DNA of 64,000 nucleotides from Mesorhizobium sp. WSM4311 (lineage in GTDB: Bacteria > Pseudomonadota > Alphaproteobacteria > Rhizobiales > Rhizobiaceae): assembly GCF_002295115.1 (NCBI RefSeq), contig NZ_NSFV01000002.1, positions 496,001 through 560,000 of the forward strand. The letters run 5' to 3'. The notes beneath the pieces were generated by a model. That model had not been told where the DNA came from. It saw only the letters and a list, made by a program, of their open reading frames with translations, and searched no databases. A program made the position numbers and the translations under genes. Position 1 is the stretch's first letter, and every line of letters starts with the position of its first letter. Shown piece by piece: positions 35,032 to 44,588 of the stretch.

Positions 35032-35522
35032 GTTTCGGGCTCGCTATTCTCGAGTAGCTCTATGCGGCACATCCTGTTCGGCCGACCGAGTGTGCTCGCG
35101 TTGAAATTTGCCCGTGCCTGATGACGCATCTTGCCCGCTTCCGGGGGTTGTATAGCGGCTGGGCTGTCTTTTCGATAGTGCGGTGGAGCTTGTCGTCACC
35201 TAAAATCGGCGGCCGGTGCCCGACGATTGGGAATCGGCTCAAGGGGCGTCCGTCAACATGGTCTGCCGAGTAATTTTTTCCTAGCCTTTTCCCGGTTGCA
35301 AGCCTTGCGAACAGAAATTTCCGGGTTTTGGCGAAAACATGGAAAAATCATTCCCGAACTGACTGCTGCCGGGCTCGTCTTGCATTGTTTTGCCGTGCGC
35401 CGATCTGCTAGAACGCCCGCACGAAACACTTTGTCCAGAAGCGACGCTTGAACCGGGCACAAAAGCTCGATGATTTGACGCAAGGTCTTCTGTCGCAAGG
35501 CACGAGAGAACGCTCACAGTCT
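35032..35522. other. 491-bp divergent region between the ligase and cysD
   Basis: No supported gene. A possible plus-strand promoter is TTGTTT at 35385-35390 with CTAGAA at 35408-35413 (17-bp spacing), about 110 bp upstream of cysD. The cysD frame is open back to 35448, but similarity starts at 35523. No riboswitch was recognised. The boundary may separate the O-antigen locus from core sulfur metabolism. Confidence 0.5.
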
Positions 35523-36428
35523 ATGACAATCGCGCTTACGCATCTGCAGCGGCTTGAAGCCGAGTCCATCCACATTTTTCGCGAGGTTGCGGCCGCCTTT
35601 GCCAAGCCGGTCATGCTCTATTCGGTCGGCAAGGATTCATCCGTGCTGATGCATCTGGCGATGAAGGCGTTTTATCCCGCCAAGCCGCCTTTCCCGTTCC
35701 TGCATGTCGACACGACCTGGAAGTTCCGCGAGATGATCGCTTTCCGCGACCAGATGGCGCAGAGACTGGGCTTCGACCTTTTGGTTCATGTCAATGAAGA
35801 CGGCGTGCGCGACAACATCAATCCGTTCGACCACGGCTCGAACACCCACACCCATGTCATGAAGACCGTGGCGCTGCGCCAGGCGCTCGACAAGTACGGT
35901 TTCGATGCCGCCTTTGGCGGCGCCCGCCGCGACGAGGAAAAGTCGCGCGCCAAGGAGCGCATATTCTCGTTCCGCAATGCCCAACATGTCTGGGATCCGA
36001 AGAACCAGCGCCCCGAAATGTGGAAGATCTTCAACACCCGCATCGCATCGGGTGAATCGATCCGCGTCTTCCCGCTGTCGAACTGGACCGAGCTCGATAT
36101 CTGGCAGTACATCCTGCAGGAGAACATCCCGATCGTGCCGCTCTATTTCGCCAAGGAACGGCCGGTGGTGGAGCGTGACGGGATGCTGATCCTCAAGGAC
36201 GACGACCGCATGAAACTGCGCCCCGGCGAGACAGTGGAGAACCGCGTGGTGCGGTTCCGCACTTTGGGCTGCTATCCGCTCACCGGCGCCATCGAATCCG
36301 ATGCCGACACGCTCGAAGCCATCGTCGGCGAGATGCTGACTGCGCGTACATCCGAGCGGCAGGGCCGCCTGATCGACCGTGACGAAGCCGGCTCGATGGA
36401 AAAGAAGAAGCGCGAGGGATATTTCTGA
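35523..36428 (+). CDS. cysD: Sulfate adenylyltransferase subunit 2
   Basis: CysD, the small subunit of ATP sulfurylase, forms APS from ATP and sulfate with the CysN GTPase. The 301-residue length equals the E. coli protein when the ATG at 35523 is used, giving [18 protein letters not shown]. The PP-loop [17 protein letters not shown] is near 37-53, and [16 protein letters not shown] and [16 protein letters not shown] follow in the usual places; the end is [12 protein letters not shown]. The cysNC start is three bases after its stop, so the two are cotranscribed. In rhizobia such genes serve cysteine synthesis and also sulfation through PAPS. Confidence 0.96.
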   Translation: MTIALTHLQRLEAESIHIFREVAAAFAKPVMLYSVGKDSSVLMHLAMKAFYPAKPPFPFLHVDTTWKFREMIAFRDQMAQRLGFDLLVHVNEDGVRDNINPFDHGSNTHTHVMKTVALRQALDKYGFDAAFGGARRDEEKSRAKERIFSFRNAQHVWDPKNQRPEMWKIFNTRIASGESIRVFPLSNWTELDIWQYILQENIPIVPLYFAKERPVVERDGMLILKDDDRMKLRPGETVENRVVRFRTLGCYPLTGAIESDADTLEAIVGEMLTARTSERQGRLIDRDEAGSMEKKKREGYF

Positions 36429-36430
36429 CC

Positions 36431-38368
36431 ATGCGTCACATCATGGCAAAAAGCCTCGCCCCCACCGACAGCATCCGCGACTACCTGGCAGCGCAGGAGA
36501 AGAAGTCGCTGCTGCGCTTCCTGACCTGCGGTTCGGTCGACGACGGCAAGTCGACGCTGATCGGCCGCCTCCTGTCCGACACCAAGCAGATTTTCGAGGA
36601 TCAGCTTGCGGCGCTCGAACGCGACTCGCGCAAACATGGCACCACGGGCGATGACATCGATTTCGCGCTGCTGGTCGACGGTCTCGAGGCAGAGCGCGAG
36701 CAAGGCATCACCATCGACGTCGCCTACCGCTTCTTCGCCACGCCGAAGCGCAAATTCATCGTCGCCGACACGCCCGGCCACGAGCAATACACCCGCAACA
36801 TGGCGACAGGCGCCTCGACCGCCGATCTGGCGATTGTGCTGATCGACGCAAGGCAAGGGGTGCTGCGTCAGACAAGGCGCCATTCGATCATCGCCTCGCT
36901 GCTCGGCATCCGTCACATCGTGCTGGCCGTCAACAAGATCGATCTCGTCGATTTCGACCAGGCGGTCTTCGACCGGATCGTCCAAGACTATGCACAATTC
37001 TCGCGCGATCTCGGCTTCCAGACCATCGTGCCGATCCCGATGTCGGCCCGCTACGGCGACAATGTCAGCGGCCGCTCCGACAACATGCTATGGTATTCCG
37101 GTCCGACGCTGATCGAGCACCTCGAGATCGTGTCGGTCGAAGAAGCCGCCGTCGAGCAGCCGTTCCGTTTTCCGGTGCAGTACGTCAACCGCCCCAATCT
37201 CGATTTCCGCGGCTTTGCCGGCACGATCGCTTCCGGCGCCATCGCGCAAGGCGACGAGGTCGTCGTCGCCAAATCCGGCAAGTCCTCGCATGTCAAACGC
37301 ATCGTCGCTCATGGCGGCGATCTCAAACAGGCAGTGGCCGGCCAGGCCATCACGCTTGTTCTCGACGACGAGGTCGAAGTCTCCAGGGGCAATATGCTGG
37401 TTTCGCCGGCCGCCAGGCCGCAGGTCGCCGATCAATTCGCCGCCAACATCGTCTGGTTTGACGAGCATGCGCTGCTGCCGGGCCGCTCCTATATCCTGCG
37501 CACCGAAACCGACCAGACCAGCGCCACCGTCACCGACCTGAAATACCGCATAAACGTCAACGACTTCGCCCATGAGGCGGCCAAGTCGCTTGAAATGAAC
37601 GAAGTCGGCATCTGCAACATCTCGACACGGGCGCCGATCGCCTTCGATCCCTTCGCCGAAAACCGGACCACCGGCGCCTTCATCCTGATCGACCGCATAT
37701 CGAACGCCACCGTCGGCGCGGGCATGATCGTGCACTCGCTGCGTCGTGCCGAGAACATCCATTGGCAATCGCTCGATGTCGGCAAGCGCGTGCGCGCCGA
37801 CATGAAGAACCAGCGCCCTGCTGTGTTCTGGTTCACCGGGCTTTCCGGCTCCGGCAAGTCGACCATCGCCAACCTGTTCGAGAAGAAGCTGTTCGCCACC
37901 GGCCGTCACACCTATATTCTGGACGGCGACAATGTCCGTCACGGTCTCAACCGCGATCTCGGCTTCACCGATGCCGACCGCGTCGAGAACATCCGCCGGG
38001 TCGCCGAAGTGGCCAAACTAATGGCCGATGCCGGGTTGATCGTGATTGTCTCCTTCATTTCGCCGTTCAGCGCCGAACGGCGCGTGGCGCGCGAGTTGAT
38101 GGCCGATGGCGAGTTCATCGAGGTGTTTGTCGACACGCCTTTCGAGGAGTGCGCCAGGCGCGATCCGAAGGGCCTTTATGCCCGCGCGCTGAATGGCGAG
38201 ATCAAGAATTTCACCGGCGTGGATTCACCTTACGAAGCGCCGGAAAACCCGGAGATCCATCTGAAGACGCTCGGCAAATCGGCGGAAGAGATGGTAGATG
38301 CCCTGGAACATTGGCTGAATGAGCGCGACATTGCCGAAGACCAATATGAAAGTGGCGGCGGTATCTGA
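36431..38368 (+). CDS. cysNC: Bifunctional sulfate adenylyltransferase subunit 1/APS kinase
   Basis: A fused CysN-CysC (NodQ-like) protein of 645 residues. The CysN part (about 25-440) is an EF-Tu-like GTPase: P-loop GSVDDGKST (34-42), DTPGHEQY and [10 protein letters not shown]. The CysC part (about 455-645) is APS kinase with P-loop GLSGSGKST near 470-478, [10 protein letters not shown], and [10 protein letters not shown]. Together with CysD it converts sulfate to PAPS, the donor needed by sulfotransferases. The fusion is usual in rhizobia, unlike the separate proteins of E. coli. The start is the ATG at 36431; an ATG four codons later is also possible. Confidence 0.96.
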   Translation: MRHIMAKSLAPTDSIRDYLAAQEKKSLLRFLTCGSVDDGKSTLIGRLLSDTKQIFEDQLAALERDSRKHGTTGDDIDFALLVDGLEAEREQGITIDVAYRFFATPKRKFIVADTPGHEQYTRNMATGASTADLAIVLIDARQGVLRQTRRHSIIASLLGIRHIVLAVNKIDLVDFDQAVFDRIVQDYAQFSRDLGFQTIVPIPMSARYGDNVSGRSDNMLWYSGPTLIEHLEIVSVEEAAVEQPFRFPVQYVNRPNLDFRGFAGTIASGAIAQGDEVVVAKSGKSSHVKRIVAHGGDLKQAVAGQAITLVLDDEVEVSRGNMLVSPAARPQVADQFAANIVWFDEHALLPGRSYILRTETDQTSATVTDLKYRINVNDFAHEAAKSLEMNEVGICNISTRAPIAFDPFAENRTTGAFILIDRISNATVGAGMIVHSLRRAENIHWQSLDVGKRVRADMKNQRPAVFWFTGLSGSGKSTIANLFEKKLFATGRHTYILDGDNVRHGLNRDLGFTDADRVENIRRVAEVAKLMADAGLIVIVSFISPFSAERRVARELMADGEFIEVFVDTPFEECARRDPKGLYARALNGEIKNFTGVDSPYEAPENPEIHLKTLGKSAEEMVDALEHWLNERDIAEDQYESGGGI

Positions 38369-39170
38369 CGACAGATCGATGCTCGACATCTTCGAGCGGC
38401 TGGCCCTGGCGGCTGGACGCGAGGTGATGCGCGTCTTCCACGCCGGCTGCGCCGTCGACCGGAAATCAGACGCCTCGCCGGTGACCGAGGCGGACCGCGA
38501 GAGCGAGAAGATCATTCTCTCCGGCCTGCGCGCCGCATTTCCCGAGATTCCCTGCGTGGCCGAAGAGGAAGCGGCGTCTGGAATCATGCCGACCGATCTT
38601 GGTGAGGCCTTTTTCCTTGTCGATCCGCTCGACGGCACCAAGGAATTCGTCAATCGCCGCACCGACTTCACCGTCAACATCGCGCTTGTCCGCCATGGTG
38701 TGCCGGAAGTCGGCGTCGTCTTCGCGCCTTGCACCGGCCGCTTCTTTTCGGGACGGCCGGGCCGCGCGGAAGCCCTGGAAATCGATGACGACTATCAGAT
38801 CGTCGGCCGCCGGCCGATTTCGGTGAGAGCGGCGACATCACCACTTGCCGTGGTTGCCAGCCGCTCCCACAACACGCCTGAAACCGAAGCCTATATTCGC
38901 GACCTCGGCGCAGCCGAGATCGTTTCCGTTGGCTCTTCCTTGAAATTCTGTCTTCTCGCCAGCGCCGAGGCGGATGTCTATCCTCGCTTTGGACGAACCA
39001 TGGAATGGGACACCGCCGCGGGGGACGCGGTGCTGCGCGCGGCGGGCGGTACGACACGAACGCTCGATGGCAAGCCCTTGGCTTACGGCAAACGCGATCA
39101 GGCCGATGACGAGGATTTCGCCAACCCGCATTTCATTGCCAGCGGCAGGGCAGGGGCGAGCCCCGCCTGA
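38346..39170 (+). CDS. cysQ: 3'(2'),5'-bisphosphate nucleotidase
   Basis: CysQ dephosphorylates PAP, the inhibitory by-product of sulfotransferase and PAPS-reductase reactions, to AMP. The inositol-monophosphatase-type motifs are clear: AEEEAASG, then [21 protein letters not shown], then [17 protein letters not shown]. The start is uncertain: the ATG at 38346 overlaps cysNC by 23 bp, the ATG at 38379 gives [13 protein letters not shown] after the overlap, and the frame also opens at 38319. The protein has 274 residues from 38346. The overlap suggests coupling to cysNC. It converges with the aminotransferase gene 13 bp downstream. Confidence 0.93.
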   Translation: MKVAAVSDDRSMLDIFERLALAAGREVMRVFHAGCAVDRKSDASPVTEADRESEKIILSGLRAAFPEIPCVAEEEAASGIMPTDLGEAFFLVDPLDGTKEFVNRRTDFTVNIALVRHGVPEVGVVFAPCTGRFFSGRPGRAEALEIDDDYQIVGRRPISVRAATSPLAVVASRSHNTPETEAYIRDLGAAEIVSVGSSLKFCLLASAEADVYPRFGRTMEWDTAAGDAVLRAAGGTTRTLDGKPLAYGKRDQADDEDFANPHFIASGRAGASPA

Positions 39171-39183
39171 GAGCTGCTGCCGA

Positions 39184-40326
39184 TTACTCGGCTGCGGCCT
39201 GCGCCGAGTTCGAGCCGATATAGTTGCGGATCGTCTCGATGATCCGGTCCTGGTCAGCTTCGCTGAGATAGGGGTGCATCGGCAGGCACAGGATGCGCTT
39301 CGGCAGTTCCTCCGAGACGGCAAGACCGGTCGGCGTGCGCGGGTAGTCGCTATAGGCGACCTGCGCATGTAGCGGCTTGACGTAGTAGATGACGGACGGA
39401 ATGCCCTTTTCGCTCAGATGCACCTTCAGGCCGTCGCGCTTGGTCGTCTCGATGGCGTACTGCGCCCAGGCCGAACGGCTGCTGTCGAGGTTGCGGGCTG
39501 CGGTGACGATGTCGCCCAGCCCTTCGGCATAGCGGTTTGCCACCAACTGGCGCGCCACCATCTCGTCTTCGAGAATGGCGAGCTTTTCAATGAGGATCGC
39601 CGCCTGCAGCGTGTCGAGCCGCGAATTGATGCCGACGCGGATGTTGTCGTACTGCGTCTCGCCCTTGCCGTGGAAGGCAAAGGAACGCAGCTTGTCGGCC
39701 ATCTCGTCGTCGTTGGTGAACATCGCGCCGCCGTCGCCATAGCAGCCAAGCGGCTTGGCGGGATAGAAGCTGGTCGAGCCGACATGGCCGAACGCACCGC
39801 ACATCTTGCCGTCGAGGACGCCGCCCATCGACTGGGCGGCGTCCTCGATCACCAACAGCCCTTCGCGGTTGGCGATCGCCATGATCGCATCGTAGTCGGC
39901 GGCGAGGCCGAACAGGTCGACCGGGATGATCGCCTTCGGCTGCAGCCGGCCTTCTTTCTTGATCATGGCGATGGCCGCCTCGAGGCTGGCGATGTCGATG
40001 TTGTAGGTCACCGGATCGACATCGACGAACACAGGTTCCGCCTTGGCCAGCGCCACCACTTCGGCGGTGGCGGCAAAGGTGAAGCTCGGCACGAACACCG
40101 CGTCGCCCGGGCCGATCCCGGCGGCGAACAGCGGCAGCAGCAGCGCATCGGTGCCGTTGGCGCAGGCCACGACATGTTTGGTGCCGATATAGGCCGCAAG
40201 CTTCTTCTCGAACTCCGCGACCTGCGGGCCAAGGATATAACGGCCGTCCTCGACGACATGGTCGATCGCGGCCTTCAGCCGGTCGCGAATGCGTTCGCGC
40301 TGTGCGCCAAGATCGATGAACTGCAT
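39184..40326 (-). CDS. DegT/DnrJ/EryC1/StrS-family sugar aminotransferase
   Basis: A 380-residue PLP-dependent aminotransferase. The phosphate-contact segment is NGTDALLLPL (57-66), the cofactor aspartate lies in IEDAAQSMGG (D162), and the Schiff-base lysine is K191 in TSFYPAKPLGCYGDGG. The sequence resembles WbpE/WlbC-type enzymes that aminate UDP-3-keto-hexuronic acids, although other keto-sugars are possible. A 260-bp region upstream on the minus strand has a strong hairpin at 40459-40493. It converges with cysQ and is not in an obvious operon; it may add an amino sugar to the envelope glycans. Confidence 0.86.
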   Translation of the reverse strand: MQFIDLGAQRERIRDRLKAAIDHVVEDGRYILGPQVAEFEKKLAAYIGTKHVVACANGTDALLLPLFAAGIGPGDAVFVPSFTFAATAEVVALAKAEPVFVDVDPVTYNIDIASLEAAIAMIKKEGRLQPKAIIPVDLFGLAADYDAIMAIANREGLLVIEDAAQSMGGVLDGKMCGAFGHVGSTSFYPAKPLGCYGDGGAMFTNDDEMADKLRSFAFHGKGETQYDNIRVGINSRLDTLQAAILIEKLAILEDEMVARQLVANRYAEGLGDIVTAARNLDSSRSAWAQYAIETTKRDGLKVHLSEKGIPSVIYYVKPLHAQVAYSDYPRTPTGLAVSEELPKRILCLPMHPYLSEADQDRIIETIRNYIGSNSAQAAAE

Positions 40327-40458
40327 GTCAGCCTCAAAAACGATTTTTAACCAGGCGGTTTAGCCAAAGGACGGCCCGCTGGTACCAGAGTTGTGCTTGC
40401 CGAGAAAGCCGGACAGCCAGAGCCGCCAATTGCCTGGGTGTCGCAGTCTGTTACCTCC

Positions 40459-40493
40459 GATTTCCGGCGTATCTTCACAAGATGCCGGAAATC
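40459..40493. promoter_or_regulatory. Long imperfect hairpin upstream of the aminotransferase
   Basis: GATTTCCGGC (40459-40468) pairs perfectly with GCCGGAAATC (40484-40493), and inside this ATCTT pairs with AAGAT around a CAC loop, with only GT unpaired. No T-run follows on either strand, so it is not a standard terminator. It lies about 130 bp upstream of the minus-strand aminotransferase start and 100 bp upstream (in window coordinates, below) of the end of the kinase gene. It could be an operator, an mRNA leader hairpin or a small repeat. Confidence 0.6.
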
Positions 40494-40589
40494 CGGGCTT
40501 CGTCAGGCGCGCTTGCGTCTTTATAGTCCCGCTGGGCGGCCCCGCGAAACATAAAGTGATCGGCTGGCTCAACTTAAATTGAGCGTTAC

Positions 40590-41513
40590 TCAGGCGATTT
40601 CATGCCGCCATGGCGGATTGGCGCCCGCGCGCGACACGGTCACTGCCGCTGCCTTGGCACCAAGCGCCAATGCCTTGCGAATGGCGTCTTGCGGAAGGCC
40701 GCCGATGGCCGCCTTCGTCAGCAGGCCCTGTTCATGCAGCGAGGCGAGAATGCCGGCGTTGAACGTATCGCCCGCGCCGACCGTATCGACCACCTCGACC
40801 TTTTCCGGCATCACGGTGACGGTGTGGTCCTTGGTGTAACCGACGGCACCTTCGCTGCCATGGGTCACGACGATCAGCTTGGGTCCTCGATCGAGCCAGT
40901 TGCGGATGACATCCTCATGCGAGCCGGCTTCGCCGAACCAATGGAGGTCTTCGTCCGACAGTTTCACGATGTCGGCCATCGCCATCATCTCGCGGATGCG
41001 CTTGAGGTGCTTGGCCTTGTCCGGGATGAAGTTCGGCCTGATGTTGGGGTCGAGCATCATGACGCGGCTTGCGTGCTCGCGCCGCATGAACTCTTCATAG
41101 GCGCCGCCGGCGGGCTCCGAGATCAGGCTGATGGCGCCGAACAGCATGGCTTCGATCTCGTTGCCGAGCGACGGCAGGTCGTCGATCGTCAGCATGCGCC
41201 CCGCGGTGTTCTCGTCGTAGAACGTGTAGGTCGCCTGGCCATTGGTCAGCCGCACGAAGGCGAGCGTGGTCGGCCTGGGCGAGGTGTGGGCATAGGTGGA
41301 ACTGACCTTGCTCGCGCCCAGCGCATCCCTGAACTGGCCGCCGAAAAGATCCGACGACAGGCCCGAAAAGAAGCCGGCCGGCGCACCCAATCGGCCAAGC
41401 GCGATCGCCGTGTTGAACACCGCGCCGCCGACATAGGGGGCAAAGGCCGGCTCGCCCTGCGTCGTGATGCGCGGCAGCATGTCGATCAGGGCTTCGCCGC
41501 AGCAGAGGATCAT
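40590..41513 (-). CDS. PfkB-family sugar kinase, probable fructokinase
   Basis: A 307-residue ribokinase/PfkB kinase. The N-terminal pattern is VGGAVFNTAIALGRLG (28-43) and the second signature is DTVGAGDTFNAG (243-254) with catalytic D249. It probably phosphorylates fructose or the related sugar brought in by the divergent ABC transporter; the rhizobial Frc locus also carries a kinase gene (frcK). Its ATG overlaps the stop of the mutarotase gene as ATGA, and the regulator gene lies upstream, so the three minus-strand genes form one operon. Sugar specificity is inferred from the neighbourhood. Confidence 0.88.
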   Translation of the reverse strand: MILCCGEALIDMLPRITTQGEPAFAPYVGGAVFNTAIALGRLGAPAGFFSGLSSDLFGGQFRDALGASKVSSTYAHTSPRPTTLAFVRLTNGQATYTFYDENTAGRMLTIDDLPSLGNEIEAMLFGAISLISEPAGGAYEEFMRREHASRVMMLDPNIRPNFIPDKAKHLKRIREMMAMADIVKLSDEDLHWFGEAGSHEDVIRNWLDRGPKLIVVTHGSEGAVGYTKDHTVTVMPEKVEVVDTVGAGDTFNAGILASLHEQGLLTKAAIGGLPQDAIRKALALGAKAAAVTVSRAGANPPWRHEIA

Positions 41514-41956
41514 GGCGTCTTGGTCTCCGGCGGATAGATCACGCCCTTGCGGATGATGATGTTGGCGTAAAGCCTGGGCTCGCTTGTCGCGACGATGGCA
41601 TGCGCCGACTTGACCCGTGCATAGAAGTCGGCGCCGGCCAGTGCAACCACCTTGCGGCCCGGCGCGTGCTTGGCGCAGATCGCCTCGATCTCGTGATGGA
41701 CTGGATCGGCAATCGAGGGATTGCCTTTGACGGAGGCGCGAAACAGGGCTTCCGGAACGGCGTCGTCGACCGGCAGCACGCTCAAGATCGCATCAAGCAC
41801 CGGAATGAGAAGATGACCATCGGCCCGGATCAGGCGCTTTGCCTGCTCCTCGGCCGGATAGTTTCCGTCGACCAGGGCGATCTCATCGCCATGGCCCATG
41901 GCGCGCAGCGTCGCCAGAAGGTCCGGACCGAGCAGCGCCGGGATTCCGATAAGCAT
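41510..41956 (-). CDS. RbsD/FucU-family sugar mutarotase
   Basis: A 148-residue protein of the RbsD/FucU family, which interconverts sugar anomers to speed uptake or phosphorylation. It starts MLIGIPALLGPDLLATLRAMGHGDEIALVDGN, shown here in part as LRAMGHGDEIALVDGNYPA, with the conserved histidine and acidic residues, and has SEPRLYANIIIRKGVI at the end. The ATG immediately follows the TGA of the regulator gene, and the stop overlaps the kinase start. The FucU branch acts on fucose and related sugars, so the transporter may handle more than fructose. Confidence 0.88.
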   Translation of the reverse strand: MLIGIPALLGPDLLATLRAMGHGDEIALVDGNYPAEEQAKRLIRADGHLLIPVLDAILSVLPVDDAVPEALFRASVKGNPSIADPVHHEIEAICAKHAPGRKVVALAGADFYARVKSAHAIVATSEPRLYANIIIRKGVIYPPETKTP

Positions 41957-43183
41957 TCAGGCGCTCCTGGAAATCGTCGTCGAGCCGATCAGGAAGCGCT
42001 CGGAAAGCGGCAGGCTGGCCCCGCCGAGCGCCCGGGCATGAATGCCGACGGTGCCCTCGCGAACGGCGGGAAGTTTCAGACCTTCGCCGTCGATTGTCGC
42101 AATGGCCGCGATGATGGCATCGACCAGCCTGCGGCGCACCGCCCGCGGCATCCAGCCGTCGACCACCGCCGCCTCGAAATCGATGACCGAGGACGCCGCG
42201 ACGATGGCATAGGCGAGCGCCTGTGAAGCGCTGGCGATCCAGTCGTCGAGTTCGGAACCGATCTCGCCCCAATCCTCGGGCGACGTCCATAGGTGCGAGG
42301 CCTCGACGCCGCGGGCATTGAGCGCTTTTTCCAGCATGGCGATCGACGCCACGTCGATCAACTGGGTCGGCTTGCCGTCCGGCCCGGGCACCGGCATGGA
42401 GCCGAGCGCGCCGGCATTGCCGGTTGGCCCGCCGAACAGCCGGCCGTTGAGCACGATGCCGCCGCCGGCGAAGGCGCCGATATAGAAATAGACGAAGTCA
42501 CGTGCGCCGCCCGCCTGGCCGAAGACGAGCTCGGCGCCGCAGGCCGAGGTGGCGTCGTTCTGCAGATAGACCGGAAAATCGCATTGCGACTGGATATCGG
42601 CCCTGATGTCGCGGTGGCGCCATTCGTCCATGACGTCGCGCGGCGCACCGGCGGTGTCGGCCCAGTTCCACAGTTCGAACGGCATGGCGATGCCGAGCCC
42701 GGCGATGCGCTTGTCCTGCGCCGGTGTCAGTTCGCCGCGCATCTTCTTCATCCCTGAAGTGACGAATTCAACCGTCTCGCGCGGTGCCGGATAGCGATAG
42801 GAGTGCTGCAGCATCGAGCGCACGTGCCCAAGAAAATCGATCAGCACCAGTTCCGCGCTGCGGCGGCCGATCTTGAGGCCGATGAAGAAGGCGCCCTCCG
42901 GATTGAGCGCCATGGGTATGGAAGGCTGGCCGATCTTGCCGCGCAGCGGCGCCTGGCGCACGAGCAGGCCTTCTTCCTCGAGTTCGCGCATGATGACCGA
43001 AACCGTCTGCGCCGAAAGTCCGGTCATGCGGGCGATGTCGGATTTCGCCAGGCTGCCTTGCTGGCGCACCAGCGAGAGCACCAGCCGCTCGTTGTGATCG
43101 CGCATGCCACTCTGGTTGGTGCCGCGGTGAATCAGGCTGTCATTCGCTTCGGGCGAACCGTGCCTCGCAGTGGCGGTCTCCAC
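41957..43183 (-). CDS. ROK-family transcriptional regulator of the sugar locus
   Basis: A 408-residue ROK repressor-type protein. The N-terminal winged helix-turn-helix is at about 32-75, with LAKSDIARMTGLSAQTVSVI; the ROK sugar-binding domain follows, with IGAFAGGGIVLNGRLFGG near residue 225 and the acidic LQNDATSACGAEL before it. The start is GTG at 43183, supported by GGGAGGAA eight bases upstream; the frame is open further, across the divergent promoter, without support. It heads an operon with the mutarotase and kinase genes and probably represses both directions through the palindrome at 43245-43283. It is positionally equivalent to FrcR of Sinorhizobium. Confidence 0.9.
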   Translation of the reverse strand: METATARHGSPEANDSLIHRGTNQSGMRDHNERLVLSLVRQQGSLAKSDIARMTGLSAQTVSVIMRELEEEGLLVRQAPLRGKIGQPSIPMALNPEGAFFIGLKIGRRSAELVLIDFLGHVRSMLQHSYRYPAPRETVEFVTSGMKKMRGELTPAQDKRIAGLGIAMPFELWNWADTAGAPRDVMDEWRHRDIRADIQSQCDFPVYLQNDATSACGAELVFGQAGGARDFVYFYIGAFAGGGIVLNGRLFGGPTGNAGALGSMPVPGPDGKPTQLIDVASIAMLEKALNARGVEASHLWTSPEDWGEIGSELDDWIASASQALAYAIVAASSVIDFEAAVVDGWMPRAVRRRLVDAIIAAIATIDGEGLKLPAVREGTVGIHARALGGASLPLSERFLIGSTTISRSA

Positions 43184-43244
43184 CCTGTTCCTCCCATCGT
43201 TTCCCCTCAAGGCTTTTGGGCCAGAATGAGTGAACGACGCAAGG

Positions 43245-43283
43245 CTGTCAATAATAAATAAGAGTGATTTAATTATTGACAGC
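43245..43283. promoter_or_regulatory. Palindromic operator with outward -35 boxes in both arms
   Basis: Perfect 12-bp arms GCTGTCAATAAT (43245-43256) and ATTATTGACAGC (43272-43283) flank a 15-bp AT-rich centre. The right arm holds TTGACA on plus (43276-43281), with TCTGTT 17 bp further; the left arm holds TTGACA on minus, with CATTCT 17 bp further. Both therefore look like divergent promoters whose -35 boxes are built into one operator. AT-rich palindromes are typical of ROK regulators. Confidence 0.8.
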
Positions 43284-43392
43284 AGCTGCGGTCTGGTGTC
43301 TGTTGAGGCGGCGTCCACGCTGGGAGAATTCGTAGGATGCGCCGTAGATGCCGGTGGCCGGCATCCGGAATGGTTCCACTGGGAGGAAGATC

Positions 43393-44427
43393 GTGACCAA
43401 TACAAAATTGTTGAAATCGACCGTGTTTGCCGCGGCTGCCCTGGGTCTGATGGCGTTTGCGTCGTCCGCCTCCGCAGCCGGCGTCGGCGCTTGCCTGATC
43501 ACCAAGACCGACACCAATCCCTTCTTCGTCAAGATGAAGGAAGGCGCGACCGCAAAGGCCAAGGAACTCGGCGTCGACCTCAAGACCTATGCCGGCAAGA
43601 TCGACGGCGACAGCGAAAGCCAGGTGGCGGCGATCGAAAGCTGCATTGCCGACGGCGCCAAGGGCATCCTGATCACCGCATCCGACACCAAGGGCATCGT
43701 GCCGACCGTGAAGAAGGCGCGTGACGCCGGCCTGCTGGTGATCGCGCTCGACACGCCGCTCGACCCGATCGACGCGGCCGACGCGACCTTCGCCACCGAC
43801 AATCTGGAGGCCGGCAAGCTGATCGGCGCCTGGGCCGCCGCGACCCTCGGCGACAAGGCCAAGGACGCCAAGATCGGCTTCCTCGACCTGACGCCGTCGC
43901 AGCCGACCGTGGACGTGCTGCGCGACCAGGGCTTCATGATGGGCTACGGCATCGACGTGAAGGATCCCAACAAGATCGGCGACGAAACCGATCCGCGCAT
44001 CGTCGGCCACGACGTCACCAACGGCAATGAGGAGGGCGGCCGCAAGGCGATGGAGAACCTTCTGCAGAAGGACAACACCATCAACGTCATCCACACCATC
44101 AACGAGCCCGCCGCGGTCGGCGCCTACCAGGCGCTCAAGGCTGTCGGCCTTGAAAAACAGGTGCTGATCGTCTCCGTCGACGGCGGCTGCCCCGGCGTAA
44201 AGTCGGTGACGGAAGGTGTCATCGGCGCGACGTCGCAGCAGTACCCGCTGCAGATGGCGGCGCTCGGCATCGAGGCGATTGCCGCCTTCGCCAAGGATGG
44301 AACCAAGCCGAAGCCGACCGAAGGCAAGAATTTCTTCGACACCGGCGTCAACCTGGTGACCGACAAGCCGGCCAACGGCGTGAAGTCCATCGACACCAAG
44401 GAAGGCCTCGCCAAGTGCTGGGGCTGA
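43393..44427 (+). CDS. frcB: Sugar ABC transporter periplasmic binding protein (FrcB-like)
   Basis: A 344-residue type I periplasmic binding protein. A Sec signal peptide (about 1-27, ending ASSASA) precedes a mature part beginning [17 protein letters not shown], very like FrcB, the fructose/mannose/ribose-binding protein of Sinorhizobium. The start is GTG at 43393 with GGGAGGAA eight bases upstream. It is the first gene of the plus-strand transporter operon, divergent from the ROK regulator. A strong hairpin between this gene and the permease gene may stabilise its mRNA and raise its level over the membrane parts. Ligand is inferred from family similarity. Confidence 0.92.
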   Translation: MTNTKLLKSTVFAAAALGLMAFASSASAAGVGACLITKTDTNPFFVKMKEGATAKAKELGVDLKTYAGKIDGDSESQVAAIESCIADGAKGILITASDTKGIVPTVKKARDAGLLVIALDTPLDPIDAADATFATDNLEAGKLIGAWAAATLGDKAKDAKIGFLDLTPSQPTVDVLRDQGFMMGYGIDVKDPNKIGDETDPRIVGHDVTNGNEEGGRKAMENLLQKDNTINVIHTINEPAAVGAYQALKAVGLEKQVLIVSVDGGCPGVKSVTEGVIGATSQQYPLQMAALGIEAIAAFAKDGTKPKPTEGKNFFDTGVNLVTDKPANGVKSIDTKEGLAKCWG

Positions 44428-44458
44428 TGCCGGCCTGACCGGCAATTACCGAACTCGT

Positions 44459-44485
44459 GCGGTCGGGGGCTTGATCCCCGACCGC
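44459..44485 (+). terminator. Hairpin between frcB and frcC (attenuator or mRNA stabiliser)
   Basis: GCGGTCGGGG (44459-44468) and CCCCGACCGC (44476-44485) form a perfect 10-bp stem with a 7-base loop. No T-run follows, so complete termination is unlikely. Such hairpins after binding-protein genes often protect the upstream mRNA and limit permease expression. Confidence 0.7.
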
Positions 44486-44588
44486 TTCGGGTGGACGATG
44501 GGTCGCGTGACCGCGAACAATCCCGGCGACAGACCGGAAAGACGTGGACGGGCGTCGGCGCTAGGCTGACCCCTCACGGGGAGGAAAC

